From Amaurobius ferox (lineage: Eukaryota > Arthropoda > Arachnida > Araneae > Amaurobiidae), in contig OX578140.1 of NCBI GenBank assembly GCA_951213105.1, forward strand, positions 119,209,653 to 119,273,652: a stretch of DNA of 64,000 nt. The letters run 5' to 3'. Made by a program: the position numbers and the translations under genes. The notes below the pieces were generated by a model. The model had not been told where the DNA came from. It saw only the letters and a program-made list of their open reading frames with translations, and made no database searches. This document shows positions 55,229 to 64,000 of the stretch, one piece after another. The stretch's first letter is position 1; the number at the start of each line of letters is the position of its first letter.

Positions 55229-55992
55229 TGTTGGAAAAAATCAATACATCGCGATTCACGTTTCCGTGAACGGGCGTTTATGCAACATGAGGTTTCATGC
55301 AAACAGTTCTCAATGCGTACGCATCTGATTTGCATATCCGGGGGCATTTCCGGAACAGTCCATTCTCGGATATATAAGGCAGAGATTTCTTGAAGCAAAC
55401 ATCAGTCAGCGAGAGTTTCCCACTCAGTCTGATCCAGAACGGAGCGGAGAAGGCTTTGTAAGACATAAACACTGATGGTCTGATGCAGGCAGACAGAAAT
55501 GCCTTAGACAGAAACACTGCAGGATATCGTTTGACGACGGTTTTTAGTCGAGACGGACGCAGAGATGGTCAGTTTAGACCAGTATGTATTGAACATTAAA
55601 TTTACTTACATGTGTCTGGAAATTACGTTAAATATTCTTCTGATGTCTTATCCTTTGGTTTTCCTTTGCCAAGTGTGATACCTTCAATGGTGGCTGCAAA
55701 TACACGCAAGAGATAGAGGTAGTATAGTTACTTACTACCCATGCTTCAAGGAATTTCTGTCTGATTATTTACAACTGCAAACTTTTTGTACATAGTATTT
55801 TTTGATGTTTTGTGGCATGGAAACCTGGAATGTGTAACTTGCCTAGTTATGTTTCTCACGAAATAAAGTGAACGATGTTTTTCTTTGAAACTGGATCTGC
55901 ATACTTTTATGACCCAGCCAACACTTATTGACTCTATGCCAGTGCGTACTTTGCTGTTCATCTTGCTTCTTCAAATTTTAAATTTTCCAACA
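55229..55992 (+). mobile_element. Solo LTR, fourth Copia-type family
   Basis: It begins TGTTGGAAAAAATCAATAC and ends TTTTAAATTTTCCAACA, flanked by ACTTC (55224-55228, 55993-55997). It is 764 bp and contains TTTGCATATCCGGGGGC and the TATA box GGATATATAAGG (about 55368-55379). It is related in promoter layout to the LTR at 36165 but diverged elsewhere. Confidence 0.85.
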
Positions 55993-56208
55993 ACTTCATG
56001 AACTACATCGTTAGCCGTAATTTGCGCGCGTAGCTGAAATAGACAGCTACTTCATTAAATGTACCATTAGCCGTGATTTGCCCACGTAGCTGAGGTGGGC
56101 GAATGACAGCTACTTCATCAACTGCACCGTTAGCCATGACTTGCGAGAGTAACGAAGACGTGCAATCGACATCTTTTCTATGAAATGCACTGCTAGCCAC
56201 GATTTATG
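55993..56208 (+). repeat. 63-bp satellite array, copy 2, segment 3
   Basis: It continues with A, B, C and part of D of the second five-monomer unit and ends at TTATG (56204-56208), the target of the following LTR. Confidence 0.83.
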
Positions 56209-57289
56209 TGTTGGAAACTTGGTTTTGTTTACGTCGCGATTCTCATTTCGCGGGAGTGTGACGTCATTATAATAAATGATTTTTCCGTACTCGTGAACGA
56301 ATCGCGATGTGAACAAACTGGGATTTTCATGCAAATCACCTTCTCGCCGCTCACGCATCCTGCTTTGCATATCCAGGGGGCGTTGCCGGCAATGGTTGTG
56401 TTCCGGAATGAACCCATCATCGGATATAAATGCTGGACACACTTTTGGTTTAAGCAGATCAACGTTAAGTCAGATTGATGTTAAGGAAATCAACTTTCAG
56501 TTAGATCGACATTCAGTTTGATCGATCGGATCACGGAGAGATCACTCAGACGGACTTGACCGTCAGACCTTGTAAAGGTTGTTGCCTAATTTAGAGTCTA
56601 GTTCGGGGATGTCGAATGTTTGGATAATGTTTATCGTAGACGCGGATGTTTGATTCAAGTAATAGTGGAACTTATGTTTTTATGGTTCTCAGTCAAAGAG
56701 ACCATGTTGTTCCGTGTTGTGGACTCAGTGCAATGTTAATCCGTGAAGTTTAAAGTTTTAGTAGTAGTGTGTGACCAGCTATTGGTGGCATCGGGAAATG
56801 CACGAAGTTTACGCAAGTCTAAAAAGCTTTTGTTCTACTTAGCTGTTGCTTAAACCTAGAATGTATCTAAGCTTGGAACTATACCGAAATCTTACGCTTG
56901 AGCTTGAGAGCTCAAATACTTGTACATAGTATGCTTGCTTTGTGTTACAATGTCTGAAGTGCATGTAAGCAAACGCAATGGATTCGCTTCATAATAAAAA
57001 GTGATTTGACTTAAATTGGAACTGCTTTTTTCTACACCTCTACAATTAGTTTGTATTAGTTTACAATTGCCTTTGACATTGTTACTACCGCTACTCTGCT
57101 TAATACCTTCATGGTTACTTTAAATTTTTCATGACCAATCTACAACACTAATGGGCCCAATCAAAGTCATGAATATACCAGTGAAGTCGTTCAACTCAAA
57201 TTTTTAACTTGCTCTCACAGCTTATTAACTTCAACGAGATACATTCTAATCTGTTTATATTAGAATATTATATACCTTGTATACCAGCA
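56209..57289 (+). mobile_element. Solo LTR related to Copia-1
   Basis: It begins TGTTGGAAACTTGG like Copia-1 and keeps the CTCATTTCGCGGGAG, ATGCAAAT, TTTGCATATCC and GGATATAAATGC motifs, but its 3' half is different (ends GTATACCAGCA). TTATG flanks it (56204-56208, 57290-57294). At 1081 bp its second half was later duplicated together with adjacent satellite sequence. Confidence 0.85.
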
Positions 57290-57834
57290 TTATGCGTGTA
57301 GTTGAGGTGTGCACGAAGTTTACGTAAGTCTAAAAAGCTTTTGTTCTACTTAGCTGTGTATTTCAAAGGATTGCTTAAACCTAGAATGTATCTAAGCTTG
57401 GAACTATACCGAAATCTTACGCTTGAGCTTGAGAGCTCAAATACTTGTACATAGTATGCTTGCTTTGTGTTACAATGTCTGAAGTGCATGTAAGCAAACG
57501 CAATGGATTCGCTTCATAATAAAAAGTGATTTGACTTAAATTGGAACTGCTTTTTTCTACACCTCTACAATTAGTTTGTATTAGTTTACAATTGCCTTTG
57601 ACATTGTTACTACCGCTACTCTGCTTAATACCTTCATGGTTACTTTAAATTTTTCATGACCAATCTACAACACTAATGGGCCCAATCAACGTCATGAATA
57701 TACCAGTGAAGTCGTTCAACTCAAATTTTTAACTTGCTCTCACAGCTTATTAACTTCAACGAGATACATTCTAATCTGTTTATATTAGAATATTATATAC
57801 CTTGTATACCAGCATTATGCGTGTAGTTGAGGTG
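56799..57834 (+). repeat. 511-bp tandem duplication covering LTR 3' half and flank
   Basis: 56799-57309 is repeated as 57310-57834. Both units run from TGCACGAAGTTTACG through the LTR end to GTGTAGTTGAGGTG. The second unit has 14 additional bases (GTATTTCAAAGGAT) and very few substitutions. At the joint the satellite GAGGTGTGC meets the LTR TGCACGAAG, so only three bases of homology were needed. Confidence 0.88.
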
Positions 57835-58105
57835 TGCGATAGACAGCTACTTCACGAACTGAACCATTAGTCATGACTTGAGCGCGTAACGGAGATGTGC
57901 AATCGACAGCTACTTCATGAACTACATCATTAGCCGTAACTTGCGTGCGTAGCTGAGGTATAAGATCAACACTTCATAAATTGCACACTCAGCCGTGACT
58001 TGCGCACGTAACATAGGTGTGCGATCGACAGTTACTTTATGAACTGCCCCGTTATTTATGGCTTGCGTCGCAAAGGTGCACGATCGACAGCTACTACAAG
58101 AAAGG
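57815..58105 (+). repeat. 63-bp satellite array, copy 2, segment 4 (array end)
   Basis: It holds the rest of D, E, A and the two terminal monomers, the last truncated at AGCTACTACAAGAAAGG as in copy 1. The retroposon found in copy 1 is absent here. Confidence 0.8.
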
Positions 58106-59455
58106 TATTGCAAGTTTAAAAACTTTTTCAAAAACAATAGGGCGGGTCGCCGAAGGCAGTAATTAAATAATATGAGGGAAATAAGTTATCCTATATTTCA
58201 TCAAAGCTACTGCAATGCGTTAATCTAGACACAGCTATATCCCTCTTCAATCATCCTCTTTTTGGATAGAATCAACAAAAACACATACACAAGTTCCTGC
58301 GGCTCAAAGGAACTCTAGGCCACAGAAAACTATATTTTTAAATATTGGTTTTTGAGCAAATATTCTTACAGAGTTCAAATCTTTGGTACTTTTCATCCCA
58401 GATACATACTAAACATGGAATAATTTGAAAAAATTTTAAGTTTAAAAAGAAATGAAAACTGTTTAAAAGTTTTATCTGTTGGAAGCGGGAATGTGTTTAT
58501 TTAACATTCTTCACATTTCTGCTCTTTCATTGTTTTTAATTTATTTTTTATGGGGAGTGTGGAGATCCAATTGCGGGACCTCCCTACTATGCCGTATTTT
58601 ATTTTATCCATTGCTTTTCTTCATAAACTGCTATGTGGTCCAGGCCCCTACGCAATGCATCCTTTTGAAGAGATATCCTTTAATATCATCAATGCCTAGA
58701 GAGGTTGCTAACAGCAGACAAAAATTCCTTCTCTACTCTCCTGTTTTGACATGATGTTGATCAAATATTACGCAATGAGGGGCATAAGAGAATCATAATC
58801 CGACTAACTATATTTGTATTATTGGATTTAGACCTAAAATTCTTAAAATTTTTGCACACAATTAATTCCCAACAAAGAATAGCTGAGCAAAATTTTAACT
58901 TTGCAAAGAAAGAGAAACTTCGTGATTTATCTAGTAAATATGAGGAAGCACACTATTCAACAATTGAACCCGTCTTTTTCTATTTTATTTCTTTGAGAGG
59001 TTAAAAGCTTCTAGGTTTGTTATCTTGCGCTGGAGATTCCTAAGATATCCTATGGAGATTCCCACTCCCACAAACAAAAGAATCTCCCCCAAACTCTGGT
59101 CGTAAATGATCAAGTGGGTCGCCATTCGTCTTGCGATCGTATTTCACTAAAACCGCCCACGGACGGAGAGGATTTAACCATTAAGAATCGGCGATTTTGT
59201 TGTGATTGACACTTTTGTCGTCTTTGACTTTGTAAAACATGAGTGCTATTTTGAACAATGTTTTAATTTCTGAAGTCTTTTTTAACATCGATTGCCGTAT
59301 GAATGGAATGTATTCGGCTGATAGTAGAGTAAATTTGATGCCGCAGCTAACATTACAAAATTTTAGGATGATTTTAAAAAATAATTTTAGGTTAATTTTA
59401 AGAATTCAAGGGAAGCTTCAAACTTTTAGGAATTTTAGGGCGAATGCGATCCCTG

Positions 59456-61180
59456 CAGAATTCACACTATTTTGCACAATTTAATAAACATTTATTGGAA
59501 AAGATGGAAAAAAAAAATAAAGAGTCATCAGCGCATTTGCGAGATGATAGAAAGTACGTTTAAGTAAGGAATTCCTAAAATTAATTAGACTTTACTTTTG
59601 CCAAAATGCGAAGAAAAATATAGCAGCTATAAAATGTCATTCGGGGCCTTCTGATTGATATTTTTAAATACTTAACCTAAGCAATAAACTTGTCATTTTC
59701 TCAGGAAAACCAGATTTTTTTTTTTTTGTTCATCTCCGTGGAAATATACACATCTTCAATATTTTAAAAAAGTTGATGGAATTCCAACATTAAAATCATT
59801 TTCAATTAAATCCTATTATTTGGATGAAAATAGCTATTTTAGACCGAAAATTGACCCTAGCAAGATGTTCCATTGCAGTATATTTATGGGGTTTTAACAT
59901 GTTACATTTATTAATTAGTAATGTATAAAAGACAGTTTAGCAATATAACAGAATTTTTTTATTTAAACACGATCGCCGATATATTTTGTTTTATTTTTAA
60001 ATATTTTCCATTTTTTCAATCTGTTTCCATCCACTAATATTTTTATATTTTTTGTGCTTTTTATGTTGGGATATTATCTTTTAAACATATTGTTGATAAA
60101 ATTGAGATATATATATGTTTAGGATAACAAAATTAAAAAAATTTTTATTTATTCAGGCATTTAGAATTATAAGGCTCACCAGAAATACATTTGAAGAGCA
60201 TACATTAGAATTTGATATATTTGCACCCATAGTTGAATCTGTCATTTCAATTCAAAATGAACATCCTTGCTTCTCATCTTAATTTTATAAAGTACTTTAA
60301 AATATTTTGAAACATATGAACTGCTAATATATTAGATGAATATGGTGAGGGCCCACTTTAGTTGAAATGTTCCACAAAAAAAAAAAAAAAAAAAAAAAAA
60401 AAACATTTTTTTGACATTTTTTTTTCTTTCAAAAATTTTCTTAATCACTATTTTGATACTATAATTAATTTTAGTTAACCAAGTATATATTTTCATATGG
60501 ATTATAAAAAATATTTATATAATACATGTTTTTAAAATGAATTACAATTTTCTATAACATTTTAGACCATTCCAGTAAGTTTTAGAAAAAGTGTTCCGAA
60601 TTACGTAAAAACCCCTTATCCAGACTACTGAAGTTCCAAGCAGTCCGGATAATAGATCCTGTATTATACTTAATTTACTCAAATATAAACAAACATTTAC
60701 GAATTCAGACACTTAAATTATTCTTAAATGAATAAAAGCATTTAAAAATCTAAACTACCCCAGAACTAGCAAAGCATTTCAAAATTTAAATTACTGGAAA
60801 GTTAACAGCATTATTTAATAGTTTATATTATTTTAAAATAAACAAGACTGATTACTGTATTTTTAGCAATAAAAACTACATCAATATGCAAACAACATCA
60901 TACATACAATACTACATCGCAATACTACATCAATATGCAAATAAAATAGGAAATTTATGGCATGCCTACAAAACCTAATTAAAAAGTATGCAATGTAGCT
61001 AAGTATCTCAGAATAGAAAACTGCAAATTATCATTCCAGAAATCAATTCTAAGATGGGGGGGGAGGGGGGGAATGGTAATGAGGACAGTTTAGTGAATCA
61101 AGAGTAATATTTATAACAGAAGTATATTACACCTGAGAAACCAAATCTTATTCACTGATAAAAATAAATATTTTTCTTAC
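59456..61180. other. AT-rich non-coding stretch, probable NDRG intron
   Basis: No exon was recognised. There is an A run at about 60376-60403. AATAGATCCTGTATTA with CAGTCCGGAT and TTATCCAGACT near 60617-60665 resembles a Tigger-type transposon end. A G-rich tract is near 61054-61070. Confidence 0.45.
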
Positions 61181-61301
61181 TTTTCTGGAAAGTTAGCAGC
61201 ATGTTCTGTTTGACCAGGAGCATTTACATGGTAGACAGTAAAACTTTGCATTAAGATTCGGGTATCGACAAAGTTAAAAAAAGCTTGGAAATTAGAAACA
61301 T
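61181..61301 (-). CDS. NDRG: NDRG-family protein, exon (second of the two seen)
   Basis: The 121-bp minus-strand exon has the acceptor TTTTTAG before 61301 and the donor GTAAG after 61181. It reads FQAFFNFVDTRI, later FTVYHVNAPGQTEHAANFPE. NDRG proteins have 'F..FFN..D......F.V.HV.APGQ...A..FP' at this place, within an alpha/beta-hydrolase fold that lacks a catalytic triad. Together with the next exon the phase fits: one base from the upstream exon plus two here give a His codon, restoring the family motif YHDIGLNH. It ends in phase 2; the following exon was not found in the window. NDRG proteins are cytoplasmic and linked to growth and stress responses; MESK2 is the Drosophila member. Confidence 0.9.
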
Positions 61302-61421
61302 CTAAAAACAATATACAGATTTTAGACTCATTAATTCAAGAAAATATTTTTTTTTTAAATCACTAATATAAAATTTCATTGGATTAAATAAAATTTATGA
61401 AAAATGTGTCAAATAACTTAC

Positions 61422-61521
61422 GGTTAAGTCCAATATCGTGATAGGTTAAAATTGCAGGTTTATTTCTATCACCCTGAACAGATACAGTCACAGTACCATA
61501 CTCTGTGTCAATTTGGTCATC
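61422..61521 (-). CDS. NDRG: NDRG-family protein, exon (first of the two seen)
   Basis: The 100-bp minus-strand exon has the acceptor TTTTATAG upstream and the donor GTAAGT downstream. It encodes DDQIDTEYGTVTVSVQGD, then NKPAILTYHDIGLN. The last part is a signature of the N-terminal NDRG domain ('RP.ILTYHDIG.N'). It is separated from the next exon by a 120-bp intron (61302-61421). The frame is open throughout and no decay is visible, so this looks like a functional host gene. The first coding exon should lie upstream (higher coordinates) and was not identified up to 64000. Confidence 0.92.
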
Positions 61522-62040
61522 CTATAAAAACATAATTTCATTAAAAGTCAACAAAAGAATTAAATATTTTACAAAAAATAAGAATTTAAGTCTTTGTTGA
61601 ACTAATCATGAAACTGGGATTAATGTTAAAAATTTGCCTTTGCTTTAAATGATTCATTCAAAGAAAACTTATTCAATAATTTTTTCATCATAGACTTGCA
61701 ATCTGGAAAAATAATGTCTTTTGAATTATGTGGCTTATACTTTCAATACCTAATACTGTAGCTGTTCTAATAGTAACATTGCTACTTAATTTCTGAGTCC
61801 ATATATATAAGTTTCTTCTTAGAGCTAAATCTATTGAACTTTATTGGTGATAAATCCAAAAGTTCACAACTTTTATTCAATTGTTCCATTACTATTGTGG
61901 CTTCACTATAATCTGAATCATTGCTGTATTAAGAATCTTCTGCATAGAGACCTCAACATTCGACCCTTTTTAGAACATATTCAAAATTTAGCTCAAAATT
62001 TTCTCAGAGGTCTCAGTGGAGTCAGCAATCCCACGTTAGG
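61522..62040. other. Non-coding stretch upstream of the NDRG exon
   Basis: No exon was recognised on either strand. A + frame begins at 61844 and runs into the GC-rich insert at 62048; it has no recognisable domain. Confidence 0.4.
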
Positions 62041-62159
62041 TAGCATTCCGGGGTATAACCCGACACACCCGAAGGCGCGTAAGCGCCCGAGGGCGTTGCC
62101 GTGGCGTCGCCCCAAGGATGCATTCCTGCGCCCCCCATGGGGCCGCCGTATCTAGCATT
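62041..62159. other. GC-rich 105-bp insert flanked by TAGCATT
   Basis: 62048-62152 is strongly GC-rich in otherwise AT-rich DNA and is flanked by TAGCATT at 62041-62047 and 62153-62159. It contains a hairpin GGCGC-GTAA-GCGCC (62074-62087) and CCCCATGGGG (62133-62142), with CTAG (62152-62155) across the right edge. There are no inverted termini. A small transposon or a captured foreign piece is possible. A Helitron-like end (hairpin, then CTAG) was considered but is weak. Confidence 0.5.
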
Positions 62160-62175
62160 GTTTTGCAGCTCTGCC

Positions 62176-62495
62176 TGGTTTAAGCATCTCTAAAATGCGA
62201 TACATTCCTCGATAATATTTTTAAAATTGTCATAATACTACAATAATTTATTATATTTGAAAACTTTATCGAAAACAAATGAAATTTATTCAATTGACAT
62301 CATCGAAATATAACAAGCCTGACTCTTTCTATAAAAGCAGCACTTCATTCATAAACATTTTTCTATTCATTTCATTCATCACAATACTATAATAATTTAT
62401 TTTATTTAAAAATATAAGACCATGGAGATACAAGTAATTAAACTCTATGCTTAAAACTTCATCGAAAAAATCGTCCTTCTCTCTGTAAAATCAAT
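62176..62495 (+). repeat. Unclassified dispersed repeat, fragment (copy 3)
   Basis: It matches the left-central part of the repeats at 43340 and 44743, from ATCTCTAAAATGCGATAC through CTATAAAAGCAGCACTTCATTC (near 62330) to TGTAAAATCAATGGA. The rest of the repeat is absent. Confidence 0.7.
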
Positions 62496-64000
62496 GGACA
62501 ATTCCGATTTTATTTAAAAGCTCTTAAAACCAATTGATATTTATAGAGAATTTTGTTCTGATTTCAAATATCCAAAAATTTCAAATGACGCCACAATGTC
62601 TGTTCGACCTGTGATGCAACATTCTACTATGTGCTGTTTCTAAGATATTTGCAAGTAGTTTGTGTTTAATTTTGTTTACAACTTGTTTATAATTATTTTA
62701 CCCATTTGTTCTTGGTCTGCTTGAGTTTAAATTATGTGTCCCTTATTTTATTTTATTGTAAACATGGATTCTGGTTTTGTTAAAGAGCAATCAGACAATT
62801 TGACTGAGATCGATATTACTGTGATGGCGCTCTCTTTCAGAAATAATAAATATTTTGTGACAGCTGAAACTCGAGATGTAAACTTGATACCCTTTTCCTG
62901 AATGCTTATAACAATAATGATAATAATAATTATTATTATTATGTGAATTACATTTACGTTTAAGGTATCTGTGGTGGAAATCGGAGCATTACGAAAAATG
63001 CAAACATTTGGGATGCCAATTTCTTCGAACGTGATAGATAAAAATGTACATTTTTTTTCTTGTTTCGTTGGTCCAGATTATGAATATATGAAATAATTTT
63101 AATAGTTTAGAACTTTTTTATTAAACACTTAAAGCGTCTATCCAAGCAAGTGATTTTTTAATTTTTGCTACTTTTACTCAAACTTCAAAAGATAGATGTA
63201 AATAGTAAGTGACAAAAATATATATTAGTAAATTTAGTTTCTGAATCTACTTTTTGAGAAAAAAAAAACTAATATATTGAACCTTACTAACTTAGTTTTC
63301 GAGTAATCGTCTTGACAAGTTGAAGAAGATTGAAAATTTTTCATTTTACAAATTTGTAATGCATATGTCTCAAAAACTAAAAGTGCTAGCTATGAACAAT
63401 GAGTAAGAATTTGTAGCTCTTCTAAAGTCGTGCAAGTGTATATAACTGGGTTTTGGATCAAGTGACTCTAATTTAGATAGCTTAGTTTTTAACCTGGATT
63501 TTCCAATAGCTGGGAAAGTTGCAATATTTAAAATATCACAATTGCTACAGCTCAGTGTCCTTACTCCTAGGGTTTGTCATTTTGCCAGGACAGTGGCAAA
63601 AACCTGGTAAAAACTGGCAAAAACTGAAAAAAATGGCTGGATTTAAAAAAATGTACAAAAAAACAATATAATTTTGTACATAATATAATTGAGACTTAAA
63701 TCAGAATATTAATTAGTTATTTCATTAATATTAATTTGTTTAATTAAAATGATAAAACATAATGAAACATTAATTGATTAATAAGAAGTTGTGAAATCAA
63801 TCTTCATTTTATCCTTATTTGAACCTCTAGGTATAACTTTTATGAATAATTTATAGAAGTAATCTTAAAATTCCTACAATTTTTTTTTTTTGTATATAAA
63901 TTAGAAGAAATATATATATATATATATATATGGACCAGATAAAGTGATTAAGACTGTTGATGTTAATAAATGGTGGAGAAGTATAGCAAGAGCATGTGAT
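62496..64000. other. AT-rich non-coding stretch to the window end
   Basis: It holds an AAT/ATT microsatellite (about 62918-62941), a repeated AAAAACTGGC-type motif near 63595-63625 and a (TA)n run (about 63910-63931). A 45-codon + frame at 62764-62901 (MDSGFVKEQSDNL...) and an open frame at the window edge (63932-64000, KVIKTVDVNKWWRSIARAC) have no domain I can name. The latter could be the start of a coding segment beyond the window. Confidence 0.35.

Larger units (their letters stand above)
46664..59455 (+). mobile_element. Large satellite-bearing hAT-like element, copy 2 (with nested insertions)
   Basis: It has the same ends as copy 1 (CAGGGATCATAGC; read inwards from the right CAGGGATCGCATTC) and the same orientation. 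Flanking CAAAAT (46658-46663) and CAGAAT (59456-59461) agree at five of six bases and support a 6-bp duplication. Subtracting four LTR insertions and a 0.5 kb local duplication leaves about 3.2 kb, equal to copy 1. Insertions differ in position between the copies, so they came after the duplication of the element. Confidence 0.75.

Noticed and set aside
62133..62155. Helitron 3' end (CCCCATGGGG hairpin followed by CTAG)
   Set aside because: The hairpin has almost no loop, the base after CTAG is C instead of the expected T, and no 5' TC end or second copy was found.
62764..62901. 45-codon + frame beginning MDSGFVKEQ
   Set aside because: Composition looks protein-like, but it is short, has no recognisable domain and no supporting splice context; it was mentioned only within the terminal stretch.

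Overview
The window is a eukaryotic, AT-rich, gene-poor stretch built mostly of nested transposable elements. An arthropod is the best fit. The Copia-type elements carry a primer-binding site complementary to the anticodon arm of initiator tRNA-Met (the arrangement known from Drosophila copia), and BEL/Pao, piggyBac, pogo-like and hAT-like elements sit side by side. The one host gene I can support is on the minus strand near the right end: two exons (61181-61301 and 61422-61521) of an NDRG-family gene with good splice sites and matching phase. No further NDRG exon was recognised, so the transposon cluster to the left may lie in an NDRG intron.

Layout. 1-1048: end of a hAT-like non-autonomous element; a second, inverted copy is at 39005-41854 and carries a nested 1.4 kb transposon. 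1788-3976: two piggyBac derivatives joined head to head through one shared TTAA. 5286-16619: a BEL/Pao retrotransposon complex flanked by a single 5-bp target duplication (AGCAT). It holds three LTRs, two gag-pol copies forming a roughly 9.2 kb palindrome, and an internally deleted copy. 16641-16926: a tRNA-derived SINE. 17585-19290: a pogo-like Tc1/mariner relic.

19330-38886 and 46664-59455 are two direct copies of one large element with CAGGGATC ends and apparent 6-bp target duplications. Without later insertions each is about 3.2-3.4 kb. The core is a tandem array of about 63-bp monomers organised as a five-monomer higher-order repeat. All seven primary Copia-type LTR insertions of the window are in these two copies, six of them inside the array. 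They include an intact 1178-codon Copia gag-pol (23185-26721), an almost intact second copy in the opposite orientation (50530-54066), a decayed second Copia family (30096-35930) and several solo LTRs. Because the two copies are paralogous, nearly every insertion can be read against an empty site in the other copy, which gives a five-level nesting order.

41855-46663 and 59456-64000 are mostly unique or old repeat DNA: two large copies and one fragment of an unclassified dispersed repeat with a TATAAAAG box, decayed transposase traces, simple repeats and the NDRG exons. I saw no rRNA, functional tRNA, CRISPR array or prokaryote-type gene organisation.

The most interesting observations are the satellite-bearing element acting as an LTR-retrotransposon landing pad, a Copia family that has lost its RNase H domain yet is present as two insertions with clean target duplications, and the BEL palindrome, whose LTR-driven transcript would fold into a hairpin of more than 4 kb.
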